Positions 8,642 to 16,281 of a DNA stretch of 64,000 nt are shown piece after piece. Position 1 is the stretch's first letter; every line of letters starts with the position of its first letter. The stretch is taken from NCBI RefSeq assembly GCF_000722705.1, contig NZ_JPFW01000009.1, forward strand, positions 62,001-126,000, written 5' to 3'. Source of the DNA: Streptococcus mitis (GTDB taxonomy: Bacteria > Bacillota > Bacilli > Lactobacillales > Streptococcaceae). The notes under the pieces are model-generated. The model saw nothing but the letters and a program-made list of their open reading frames with translations. It made no database searches and had not been told where the DNA came from. Made by a program: the position numbers and the translations under genes.

Positions 8642-9688
8642 TTATTTAAACTGTTCTGAGAAGCGGACATCTCCTTGGTAGAAGCCACGGATATCGTTGA
8701 TTCCGTAACGGAGCATAGCTACGCGCTCTTGACCAAGACCAAAGGCAAAGCCAGAGTAAACAGTCGCATCGATACCACTCATTTCAAGGACACGTGGGTG
8801 AACCATACCAGCACCCATAATTTCGATCCAACCTGTTTTCTTACATACGTTACAGCCTTCTCCACCACACTTGAAGCAAGAAACATCCACCTCAACAGAC
8901 GGCTCTGTGAATGGGAAATAAGATGGACGCAGACGGATATGACGCTCTTCACCAAACATTTTTTGGACAATCAATTGAAGGGTTCCTTGAAGGTCTGCCA
9001 TAGAGATATTTTTCCCAACAACCAAACCTTCGATTTGGTGGAATTGGTGACTGTGGGTCGCATCATCCGTATCACGACGGAACACACGCCCTGGTGAGAT
9101 CATTTTCAAAGGACCTTTAGAAAAATCATGAGCATCCATAGCACGCGCCTGAACTGGAGACGTGTGGGTACGGAGCAAGATTTCTTCTGTGATGTAGAAA
9201 GTGTCCTGCATGTCGCGAGCTGGATGGTCTTTCGGAAGGTTCATGCGCTCAAAGTTGTAGTAGTCTTGCTCCACTTCAAAACCATCCACGACTTGGTAAC
9301 CCATACCGATGAAAATATCTTCGATTTCTTCACTGGTTTGTGTGAGAACATGACGGTGACCAGTCGCAACTGGGCGACCTGGAAGCGTCACATCGATACT
9401 CTCGCTAGCTAGTTGAGCTGCGACTTTCTTTTCTTCCAAGAGCTTAGCAGTTTCTTCAAAGGCTGCTGTCAAGACATCACGCGCTTCATTGACGTGCTTC
9501 CCGATAATCGGACGCATCTCAGCAGAGACATCTTTCATCCCTTTGAGGATTTCAGTAAGCGAACCCTTTTTACCAAGGACAGAGACACGCAATTCTTGCA
9601 TCTCTTTTTCATTTTCAGCAGTAATCTGCTTCAAGCTAGCCAGCGTTTCTTCACGAAGCGCTTTTAATTGTTCTTCAATAGTTGACAT
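8642..9688 (-). CDS. pheS: Phenylalanyl-tRNA synthetase alpha subunit
   Basis: 348 residues from the ATG at 9686-9688 ([14 protein letters not shown]), chosen because GGAGGAATT lies just upstream. A longer frame would run back into the T-box. An N-terminal coiled coil (1-85) is followed by the class II catalytic core: [10 protein letters not shown], the motif 2 region [16 protein letters not shown], a Cys-rich zinc-like loop ([16 protein letters not shown]) and motif 3 [18 protein letters not shown]. It catalyses Phe-AMP formation and transfer. Expression is controlled by the upstream T-box. Confidence 0.98.
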   Translation of the reverse strand: MSTIEEQLKALREETLASLKQITAENEKEMQELRVSVLGKKGSLTEILKGMKDVSAEMRPIIGKHVNEARDVLTAAFEETAKLLEEKKVAAQLASESIDVTLPGRPVATGHRHVLTQTSEEIEDIFIGMGYQVVDGFEVEQDYYNFERMNLPKDHPARDMQDTFYITEEILLRTHTSPVQARAMDAHDFSKGPLKMISPGRVFRRDTDDATHSHQFHQIEGLVVGKNISMADLQGTLQLIVQKMFGEERHIRLRPSYFPFTEPSVEVDVSCFKCGGEGCNVCKKTGWIEIMGAGMVHPRVLEMSGIDATVYSGFAFGLGQERVAMLRYGINDIRGFYQGDVRFSEQFK

Positions 9689-9699
9689 AATTCCTCCAT

Positions 9700-9918
9700 C
9701 AGTCTCTCGTAGATAAAAAGAAAACCACATGCCAAAAACTCCACTCGGAGCGTTGACACGCGGTACCATCCGTTTTCATCTGACAAGTCAGACCTTCATT
9801 TCTAAATCCATGCGCAAGTGAATTCGCCCAGCTTTCATATAGAGAGCTTGCAGTCACGGCTCTCCTCCCTGTCATACTTCCCTTGAGTTACTAGTCTTGC
9901 AGATTTCTATTCAATTAC
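9700..9918 (-). promoter_or_regulatory. T-box leader of pheS-pheT
   Basis: The minus strand carries the T-box hallmark GATGGTACCGCG (complement of 9759-9770), which pairs with the uncharged tRNA acceptor end. It is followed by a hairpin with a GTTTTT run (about 9733-9755) acting as terminator. About 130 nt of stem-loop DNA lies upstream for the specifier. Its place before pheST implies a tRNA-Phe sensor. Confidence 0.85.
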
Positions 9919-9923
9919 TACTT

Positions 9924-9952
9924 AGTTTATCAGATTTTTAGTTAAAAAACAA
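9924..9952 (-). promoter_or_regulatory. Promoter of the pheST T-box transcript
   Basis: Minus strand TTGTTT (9947-9952), 17 bp, TAAACT (9924-9929). Confidence 0.55.
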
Positions 9953-9996
9953 GTTCGATTAGACTAATTTCAATATAAAAAACCAGACGCAGTGTA

Positions 9997-10416
9997 TTAT
10001 CTATTTGTAAAATCTGTTTCATCTGCTTTCCTTTTCAATAAGAGAGTTGCTGCTTGATTAAAACCCTCACACCAGTTATACCATTTTGCTTCATACTTAT
10101 CTTGAGATAAGATATGATTTTTTAAATCCAGAACAGAGTAAATCTTTCTTTCCTCACAAGCTTGCGCATAGAGATGATATAGTTCATCACCGCCGTCTCT
10201 ATCAAACTCAGCAAAAATCGTATCTTGACCTGCCAATAAAGCCTGATAAGCCCTGTGATGCCCATCTGTAATCAACAAGCAATCTCCGAAGGCAAGAATA
10301 CTGATTGGAGCAACATTGATTATTTCTGCCGACTGATAAAGTGTCTGGATGCCTTCTAGTTTCTTTTCTGATAAGTATAGTTGAGTTGGATGAAGATCTT
10401 TTATGTTGACTTTCAT
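9997..10416 (-). CDS. ParB/Srx-like N-terminal-fold protein
   Basis: 139 residues from MKVNIKDLHPTQLYLSEKKL, the ATG with GAGGAGAAA upstream. A start at 10440 lacks a site. The segment PISILAFGDCLLITDGHHRAYQAL matches the ParB/sulfiredoxin-like fold, in which a D-G-H/N-H-R loop binds nucleotide. The rest is polar with no HTH, so it is not a chromosome-partition ParB. Biological role unknown; such single-domain proteins are common in streptococci. It sits beside the pap2 remnant that marks the edge of an inserted module. Confidence 0.65.
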   Translation of the reverse strand: MKVNIKDLHPTQLYLSEKKLEGIQTLYQSAEIINVAPISILAFGDCLLITDGHHRAYQALLAGQDTIFAEFDRDGGDELYHLYAQACEERKIYSVLDLKNHILSQDKYEAKWYNWCEGFNQAATLLLKRKADETDFTNR

Positions 10417-10443
10417 TTCTTTCTCCTCAAGCAAATTCAATAC

Positions 10444-10566
10444 TCACTTCTGCTTGCCTTTAAATCGCCATTGGAAGCGAAGCTTGTCATAGAAGGGAAA
10501 TTCGATAAACAGGACTCCCAAGCCCACACAGAAACTGGCAAGAACGTCTGATGGATAATGAACTCC
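10444..10566 (-). pseudogene. Duplicate of the pap2 3' end (remnant)
   Basis: These 123 bases match 13003-13125, the last ~40 codons of the intact pap2 gene including the stop, with only a few substitutions (about 94 percent identical by eye). Beyond 10566 the match ends abruptly. The two copies bracket the MFS/regulator module (10567-13002), so this fragment is the outer scar of an insertion or recombination at the end of pap2. Confidence 0.85.
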
Positions 10567-10571
10567 CACCC

Positions 10572-10597
10572 AAAAAGAGACAGTAGTTCATACTACT
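10572..10597 (-). terminator. Possible terminator after the MFS gene
   Basis: Minus-strand AGTAGT-ATGA-ACTACT followed by GTCTCTTTTT, directly after the MFS stop. The stem is short. Confidence 0.5.
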
Positions 10598-10598
10598 A

Positions 10599-11819
10599 TT
10601 ACTCTATTTTCATTGCTTTCACAATTGCTAAGGCAGTCAATACAAAAATAAAAAGTGGAAGCACTGTGATTTTTAGGTTTGTAGCACTCGCTAAGGCAAC
10701 GATGAGCATGCTAAGAATTCCTGGTACAACAACATTGAATACTCCAAGCACTGACTGGATGGTTCCCATGACTTCTTCTGGAACCATCGAGAATACAAGG
10801 TTGAAAATCCGAGGCCCCATCATTCCTACCGCAACTGCGCATAAGAAGACAACCACCAATAAAAGAAGGAAATGATTGGTCAACCAAGAAAAGAGAATAC
10901 AGAGATGCATAATTTCTTCAAAGTAGACAATCATTTTTATGGGAATATTTTTTAGGATACCTCCACTCAAAAAACTTCCCACAATCGTTCCTGAAAAAAT
11001 AACCACTGACAATGCTGCAATGGATTTCCCAGTATCAAAGAAGATAAATGGATGATGGATTAACATCAAAGTCGTTAAAGGGGTAATAATGCTTAAAATC
11101 ACTTGGTTCATAGCTGCAATGAATATTAATTTGATGATGGCTGGAAAACTTGCCAATATCTTCATAGAATAGAGGAAATGCTCTCCAAAAGATTTTGCGG
11201 TTAATCTTTTACTAACCTCCATCTGTCCCTCAATATCTCTCAAAGAAGTACGAATAAACACCACACCCAACAGTGCAAAAAGAAAGGTCAAAGCATTCAA
11301 ACCCACAAACATCTGAAGACTGATGACCCCAATCAAAACTCCCCCTGTAAGATTGCTGAGAATATTAACTACACCAGCAGTTGCCTGTCTAAACCCCATA
11401 GCATCTGTCATATCATCTCCGATAATCCTCACATACAAAGGAGAAATCATAGCACCTGCAAAATAACTCATGGTATCTGATAAAAGATTGATGCCACAAA
11501 TAAGAAAAACCATCCCCATAGAAAAGTTCTTATCCGTTACAAACAGTGTCAATAGAGTATAAAGCAGAAACTTACTTGCCAATATAGCAATATATTTTGC
11601 AACACGATTTTTTTGAAAATCGGCAATAACGCCTGTGAACAACTGAGAAATCTGCGGCAAAGTCTCCGAAACTGTTATACAAAGAACAGCTAATGAAGCA
11701 AATTGATAGCCAGATACATAAGAAATAAAGGAAATATAAAACAGCGTATCACCAAATGACGAAACCCATTGATTAATCAGCAACATCCGATAATTTTTAT
11801 TGGTCAGAAAAGTATTCAT
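10599..11819 (-). CDS. MFS-type efflux transporter
   Basis: 406 residues with about twelve membrane segments and a loop around residue 200 (LRDIEGQMEVSKRLTAK) between the two halves. The start FLTNKNYRMLLINQWVSSFGDTLFYI is typical of the MefA-like/EntS-like group of drug or peptide exporters. A strong promoter lies upstream (11919-11947). The ribosome site AAGGAGGCAATCC is good. A TprA-like regulator is encoded 199 bp upstream on the same strand, which suggests a regulator-exporter pair. Both lie within the module bracketed by the pap2 duplication. Substrate unknown. Confidence 0.85.
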   Translation of the reverse strand: MNTFLTNKNYRMLLINQWVSSFGDTLFYISFISYVSGYQFASLAVLCITVSETLPQISQLFTGVIADFQKNRVAKYIAILASKFLLYTLLTLFVTDKNFSMGMVFLICGINLLSDTMSYFAGAMISPLYVRIIGDDMTDAMGFRQATAGVVNILSNLTGGVLIGVISLQMFVGLNALTFLFALLGVVFIRTSLRDIEGQMEVSKRLTAKSFGEHFLYSMKILASFPAIIKLIFIAAMNQVILSIITPLTTLMLIHHPFIFFDTGKSIAALSVVIFSGTIVGSFLSGGILKNIPIKMIVYFEEIMHLCILFSWLTNHFLLLLVVVFLCAVAVGMMGPRIFNLVFSMVPEEVMGTIQSVLGVFNVVVPGILSMLIVALASATNLKITVLPLFIFVLTALAIVKAMKIE

Positions 11820-11918
11820 TGGATTGCCTCCTTCTTCAGCTCAAAAGGAAATTGAAATCCTAACAACGCCCAATATATCCCCAAAGTTCCAATACCAAAA
11901 TCAAAAACTATTGATGAT

Positions 11919-11947
11919 ATTCTAACATATCAATTTTACTTTGTCAA
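11919..11947 (-). promoter_or_regulatory. Promoter of the MFS gene
   Basis: Minus strand TTGACA (11942-11947), 17 bp, TAGAAT (11919-11924). The -10 region (TGTTAGAAT) is the same as in the phrA promoter at 55103-55131, which also belongs to a TprA-type regulator locus. Confidence 0.8.
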
Positions 11948-12018
11948 CAATTTTTATGGTGTTTTCTTATTTTTTTCGAAATATGAATTTAAGTTATCTA
12001 AAAATACAAATCTTTTTC

Positions 12019-12891
12019 TTAATCTTCACTTTCCAATAATTTCATTTCCTTCTCAATTTCTAGCATCATTCTCTGGTTCTCTTCGTGCTTGTAAAGCTGA
12101 TAAGATACTTGATAAAAACCTAGTATCCTATCCCTTTCAGCAAATCCCACGCTTATATTTCCCAATAAACAATACAAATCTGCTAATCGATAACTACTAT
12201 TATACCTTTTACAAATAGCTATTGTTTCTGTAATTTCTTCTATAGCTTCAGATGTTCGTTCATTCAACCACAAATATCTACAATAGTTATATCGGAATTT
12301 AATCATCAATTCTAACTGTTCCAAATGATGAACAGATAGTGACTGGAGGTTCTCTTTTAAAAGTTGATAGAGTTCCTGATATGTGTCTTCCTGCCCCATA
12401 TCAAAATAAAAATTAGCCAAGGTATTTCCCAGTTGTAGATAGTAAAAATCAGATTTTTTCAGAGATAACAGTATTTTTTCCAGTTTAGCAACTGCCTCTG
12501 TTTGATGATTTAGATAACGGAATTGAACTAATGTATCAATCCAGTCCAAATAAATCTGGTCTTTAGCAGATAGACGAGCACGTTTAGATTTTTCCAGTTC
12601 ATAGATATAATGGAGAGATTCATATTCCCTCTCATCCAAAAATTTCTTAGATAGTTCTTTAAACTTATCAATATTTTCTAAACTAGAAACCTCAGTATCT
12701 TCAAAGAAATAATCCATGCTCACCTTCAATCGCTTAGATAGTTGAAAGAGTAATTCTGACCCAGGTGAGTATTTACCTTGCTCCATACGGCTAATCTGCC
12801 CTTGCTCACAAATCCCCTCAGCTAATTCTTTTTGAGATAATTTTAATTCCTTTCTTTTATTTTTTAAGCGTGTCGCTAATAACATACCCAC
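12019..12891 (-). CDS. TprA/PlcR-like RRNPP regulator
   Basis: 290 residues from a GTG at 12889-12891 with GGAGG eight bases upstream. An ATG two codons later would be too far from it. An XRE helix-turn-helix fills about residues 8-62 (LSQKELAEGICEQGQISRMEQGKYSP). The rest is helical TPR-like sequence (about 75-285), as in peptide-sensing regulators. It is clearly paralogous to TprA at 54112 (both have LAEGICEQ.QIS and DYFF after the HTH). I find no Phr-type peptide gene beside it, so it is either an orphan receptor or senses a peptide made elsewhere. It probably controls the MFS exporter downstream. Confidence 0.85.
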   Translation of the reverse strand: MGMLLATRLKNKRKELKLSQKELAEGICEQGQISRMEQGKYSPGSELLFQLSKRLKVSMDYFFEDTEVSSLENIDKFKELSKKFLDEREYESLHYIYELEKSKRARLSAKDQIYLDWIDTLVQFRYLNHQTEAVAKLEKILLSLKKSDFYYLQLGNTLANFYFDMGQEDTYQELYQLLKENLQSLSVHHLEQLELMIKFRYNYCRYLWLNERTSEAIEEITETIAICKRYNSSYRLADLYCLLGNISVGFAERDRILGFYQVSYQLYKHEENQRMMLEIEKEMKLLESED

Positions 12892-13002
12892 ACTTTCTTC
12901 CTCCTTGCTTTATTTATTAAAATATATCAAATTCCAAAACATGTTTCAAGTATATATTTCATATGGTTCTATTTGTATTTGTACAATTTTTTATCTTTTC
13001 CA

Positions 13003-13653
13003 TCACTTCTGCTTGCCTTTAAATCGCCATTGGAAGCGGAGCTTGTCATAGAAGGGAAACTCGATAAACAAGACTCCCAAGCCCACACAGAGACTGGCAA
13101 GGACGTCTGATGGGTAGTGAACTCCTAGATAGATCCTTGATACTAGCACACTAACTAGGTAGAGAGCAAGGACGATTTGTACGATTTTTCTCCAGACTGG
13201 ATTTTTAATCCGTTGACTGAGAATGACAATCAGAGAACCGACCATCAAGGTTACAGCCAGAGAATGGCCGCTTGGAAAGGAAAATCCCTTCTCCTCCACC
13301 AGATGTAAGATAGCTGGTCGTGGGCGCTGGTAGATGTTTTTAAAGGTCACGATTAAAAGACCTGCCAAAGCCAGATTTCCCAGCATGAAGAAACTTTCTA
13401 TCTTCCATCGCTTACGATAAAAGATAAAAGCTGTAATGACGACCCAAGTGATAATCACCGGAATATCAATCAAGCGTGTGATAGCCCTAAAAAGAATAGT
13501 CAAATAACCTGGCAAGTCTCCTCGAACGGTAGTCTGAATCGATTGGTCAAAATCAACTAACATTTCAGGATAAAATTTGACCATATAGCCAAGAATAACG
13601 AAAAGTAAAAGGGCAAAACTGCCCTTCATTAAAAATATTTGTTTATCTCTCAT
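13003..13653 (-). CDS. PAP2-family membrane phosphatase
   Basis: 216 residues with about six membrane segments and the complete PAP2 signature: KNIYQRPRP, PSGHS and SRIYLGVHYPSD. Such enzymes dephosphorylate undecaprenyl or phosphatidylglycerol pyrophosphates at the membrane. It overlaps ribU by 11 bp and is the second gene of that FMN-riboswitch operon. Its last 123 bp are duplicated at 10444-10566, showing that foreign DNA entered exactly at its 3' end while leaving one full copy. Confidence 0.9.
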   Translation of the reverse strand: MRDKQIFLMKGSFALLLFVILGYMVKFYPEMLVDFDQSIQTTVRGDLPGYLTILFRAITRLIDIPVIITWVVITAFIFYRKRWKIESFFMLGNLALAGLLIVTFKNIYQRPRPAILHLVEEKGFSFPSGHSLAVTLMVGSLIVILSQRIKNPVWRKIVQIVLALYLVSVLVSRIYLGVHYPSDVLASLCVGLGVLFIEFPFYDKLRFQWRFKGKQK

Positions 13654-14206
13654 AATGTTTTAAGGTTGGTTTCAAGAGAACATACAACAACCAGAATGAA
13701 ACAGCAAAGATAATACCCTCAATCAAGTTAAAAGGTAATACCATGGTCATTAGGTAGTTGGAAAGTCCCAAAATTTTTCCAATATCAAAGTTAGCAAACT
13801 TAGCGTACAAAGGAACAGCGTAAACATAGTTGAGAACCAACATTGCCACGGTCAAGCCAATAGTTCCAGCTAGAGATCCTAGTAGGAAACGAAGGGGTGT
13901 CCGTTCCTTTTTCCAAATCAAAGCAAATACGATGACAAAAACTCCCAAAGCTACGATATTCATTGGCAAACCAATGTAAGTATTCACTCCCTGGCTGTTC
14001 AGAAGCAACTTCAAGAGTGAGCGAAGCAAGAGAACTCCTAGAGCAGCAGGCAAATCCATGACTACCAAGCCCACAAGGACTGGCAAGATACTAAATTCGA
14101 TCTTTAGGAAGGACGCCGCTGGCAAAAGCGGAAAGTCAAAGTACATCAGCACAAATGAGATGGCTGATAGAATCGCAATGGTCGAAAGTCGACGTGTGTT
14201 TGTCAT
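13643..14206 (-). CDS. ribU: Riboflavin ECF transporter S component
   Basis: 187 residues from the ATG at 14204-14206 (MTNTRRLSTIAILSAISF), which has TTGGAGG eight bases upstream. A TTG five codons earlier overlaps that site. It has six membrane segments and the RibU-like MYFDFPLLPAASFLKIEFSI and LPMNI stretches. It binds riboflavin and works with a shared energy-coupling module. The FMN riboswitch about 170 bp upstream supports riboflavin as substrate. Confidence 0.93.
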   Translation of the reverse strand: MTNTRRLSTIAILSAISFVLMYFDFPLLPAASFLKIEFSILPVLVGLVVMDLPAALGVLLLRSLLKLLLNSQGVNTYIGLPMNIVALGVFVIVFALIWKKERTPLRFLLGSLAGTIGLTVAMLVLNYVYAVPLYAKFANFDIGKILGLSNYLMTMVLPFNLIEGIIFAVSFWLLYVLLKPTLKHYER

Positions 14207-14373
14207 AACAGGTTCCTCCAATTTTCTATAAAATCAGAAGAAGTTAGAAAGGATTCCTCTATCTATTCTCACTTTTTATATCCCATAAGTTCCCTCTCAC
14301 TCTATTAAAGAAAACAAAAGCAAGCGGTTACAATCTAGCTATAAATCGATCAGAACAGACAAAGCTATTCTTT

Positions 14374-14692
14374 CGTCTTCTCCCATCCAGACTATACTGT
14401 CGGTTGTGGAATCTCACCACATCAGCTTGCGCTCGCGGACTTATTTGGCTAAGATATTTTAGATTTATCTAGGAGTCGCAGTCAAAGATAATACTTATAC
14501 TCTTCGAAAATCAAATTCAAACCACGTCAGCGTCGCCTTACCGTACTCAAGTACAGCTTGCGGCTAGCTTCCTAGTTTGCTCTTTGATTTTCATTGAGTA
14601 TTAAAGTATATCGAGACAAGACAACGACGAGAAAGCTAAAATAGCTAGTCAAATTTACCGCCGGTCGGGAATTTCACCCTGCCCTGAAGACT
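14374..14692 (-). promoter_or_regulatory. FMN riboswitch with a BOX element in its variable arm
   Basis: Conserved RFN parts are present on the minus strand: AGGGCAGGGTGAAATTCCCG, CCGGCGGTAA, AGTCCGCGAGCG, GATGTGGTGAGATTCCACA and CCGACAGTATAGTCTGGATG. The spacer between the GGCGGTAA part and the AGTCCGCG part is normally short and variable. Here it is about 200 nt because a BOX element (14495-14603) sits in it. TATTTTAG and CTAAAATA (complements of 14636-14643 and 14455-14462) frame the insert and can form the base of the arm. It controls ribU-pap2. Confidence 0.9.
14495..14603 (-). repeat. BOX element inside the FMN riboswitch
   Basis: It has the boxA-type start ACTCAATGAAAATCAAAGAGC, the GGCGACGCTGACG segment used by BOX-PCR primers (with one A change) and the boxC-type end TTTGATTTTCGAAGAGTATA. 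The two ends are complementary and would fold as one long hairpin. Confidence 0.9.
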
Positions 14693-14705
14693 CTTTTATC
14701 ATAAC

Positions 14706-14729
14706 AAAAAACGCTTGCAAGCGCAAGCA
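14706..14729 (-). terminator. Terminator after trmL
   Basis: Minus-strand GCTTGC-GCTT-GCAAGC followed by GTTTTTTG, 25 bp past the trmL stop and just before the FMN riboswitch. Confidence 0.8.
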
Positions 14730-14754
14730 TTTTGTTCATTTTCATTTTCATTTT

Positions 14755-15258
14755 TTATTTCAATTTATCCACTTCATAGGTGTGAACAAGCTCAAGACCT
14801 GCAAAGTTCTGCTGGCGGAGAGCCTCATAGACAATCATGCAGACAGTATTAGACACATTGAGACTGCGGACATGTTCATCATTCATAGGAATACGGAGAG
14901 CTTTCTCAGGATGTTCTCGCATAAAGCACTCAGGCAAGCCCTTATCTTCACGTCCAAAGAGAAAATAATGGTCCTCGTCAGTCGATAAATTCACATCAGA
15001 ATACACTTTTTCCGCGAATTTCGAAATCAGATAGAGTTTGCCCTTCATCTGAGACATGAAATCCTCCAAACTCTCGTAAAAATAAATCTCTAGTTTATCC
15101 CAATAATCCAATCCAGCCCGCTTCATCTTGCGGTCATCGATAGGAAAGCCCATTGGCTTGATGATGTGGAGGGGAGAATTGGTCGCAGCGCAAGTACGCG
15201 CGATATTACCTGTATTTTGTGGAATTTGTGGTTCAAATAATACAATGTGATTTGTCAT
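14755..15258 (-). CDS. trmL: tRNA (cytidine/uridine-34 2'-O)-methyltransferase
   Basis: 167 residues from the ATG at 15256-15258 ([20 protein letters not shown]) with AAGGAAG upstream. It is a small SPOUT methyltransferase: the N-terminal [27 protein letters not shown] and the knot segment [23 protein letters not shown] bind SAM. TrmL methylates the ribose at position 34 of certain tRNA-Leu species. It is a single-gene unit with its own promoter and an unusual structured leader carrying a possible terminator. Confidence 0.93.
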   Translation of the reverse strand: MTNHIVLFEPQIPQNTGNIARTCAATNSPLHIIKPMGFPIDDRKMKRAGLDYWDKLEIYFYESLEDFMSQMKGKLYLISKFAEKVYSDVNLSTDEDHYFLFGREDKGLPECFMREHPEKALRIPMNDEHVRSLNVSNTVCMIVYEALRQQNFAGLELVHTYEVDKLK

Positions 15259-15281
15259 GATTTGCTTCCTTTTACCATTGC

Positions 15282-15389
15282 AAAAAAATAGCCACACTGC
15301 CCGGAGTCAAGCTCAGCAAACAGCGTGGTTAAGGCATCGTTAACTTACCTCACAACAGGTTTGAAGTAAATCAGCGAAACTACTTTCTT
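15282..15389 (-). promoter_or_regulatory. Structured trmL leader with a possible attenuator
   Basis: About 130 nt lie between the promoter and trmL. On the minus strand TTTACTTC (complement of 15363-15370) can pair with GAGGTAAG (15344-15351). A later hairpin CCACGCTG/CAGTGTGG (15321-15328 with 15292-15299) is followed by CTATTTTTTT (15282-15290), a terminator shape placed 24 bases before the start codon. GGTAAG can alternatively pair with CTTAACC. I do not recognise a known riboswitch class. Confidence 0.5.
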
Positions 15390-15417
15390 AGTATAACACT
15401 TTCAGAATCATTGTCAA
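15390..15417 (-). promoter_or_regulatory. trmL promoter
   Basis: Minus strand TTGACA (15412-15417), 16 bp, TATACT (15390-15395). Confidence 0.75.
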
Positions 15418-15450
15418 TAGAAACGACTTGATTTTTTCAATTTTTTCAAG

Positions 15451-16281
15451 CTACTTCCAAGGATTGTAAAATCGTCCCTGATTCTGCAAAATCAGTAGTA
15501 AACTAGCTACTAAAAACACAACTGCCAAGAGCAAGGTAAGATAATCTCCTTTTTTCAAGGCCTGATAACTATACCAAGTGCGTTTTTTCTCTTTTCCAAA
15601 GCGACGAAGCTCCATGGCGGTCGCGATGGTATCAATGCGTTCTAGCGAGCTAAAAATCAAGGGAGTGATAATGCGCAGATTGCCTTTGATTCGTTGCATA
15701 AGAGAAGCCTTCTTGGACAATTCCATTCCACGCGCTTCCTGAGACATCTTGATGGTAAAGAATTCTTCCTGCAAATCTGGAATATAGCGCAAGGTCAGGC
15801 TGACAGAATAGGCAATCTTGTAAGGAACACCAATTTGATTTAAACTGGAAGCAAACTGACTAGGATGAGTTGTCATCAAAAAGATAATAGCTAGAGGAAT
15901 GGTGCAGAGATACTTAATGGCCAAATTTAGCAGATAAAAGAGCTCCTGGCTGGTTAGGGTATAGGCACCAATTCCCTGCCAAATCACACTTCTCTCTCCG
16001 TAAAGTCCAACCCCATACTCGGGAGAAAAGAGATAGACCATCAAGACGTTTAAAACGGCAAATACCGTCGCAAAAACGGCTACAAAGGAAACATCTTTAA
16101 AACGGATTTCTGACAAATAGAGGAGAAAGACCGAAAAAATGGCAATCAAAACAAGCAGTCTGGTATCATAGCTAATCATGGCAGCCAATGACACGAGAAT
16201 GAAAAAGAGGAGTTTCCCAGCTCCTGACAAGCGATGAATCACAGTATCTCTATGCTGGTAGCCGATTAATTTAGCTTGCAT
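15451..16281 (-). CDS. ECF transporter T component (CbiQ/EcfT family)
   Basis: 276 residues with about five to six membrane segments and the cytoplasmic coupling helices that carry the EcfT signatures, here SQEARGMEL and AMELRRFG (about 185-225). It forms the transmembrane coupling subunit between the ATPase and the substrate-binding S protein. It overlaps the ATPase gene by 16 bp. This is a dedicated ECF set, distinct from the shared one that serves RibU. Confidence 0.9.
   Translation of the reverse strand: MQAKLIGYQHRDTVIHRLSGAGKLLFFILVSLAAMISYDTRLLVLIAIFSVFLLYLSEIRFKDVSFVAVFATVFAVLNVLMVYLFSPEYGVGLYGERSVIWQGIGAYTLTSQELFYLLNLAIKYLCTIPLAIIFLMTTHPSQFASSLNQIGVPYKIAYSVSLTLRYIPDLQEEFFTIKMSQEARGMELSKKASLMQRIKGNLRIITPLIFSSLERIDTIATAMELRRFGKEKKRTWYSYQALKKGDYLTLLLAVVFLVASLLLILQNQGRFYNPWK

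Noticed and set aside
14495-14603. Idea that the repeat is a RUP element
   Set aside because: The GGCGACGCTGACG segment and the complementary ends fit BOX, whose boxA primer has that sequence.
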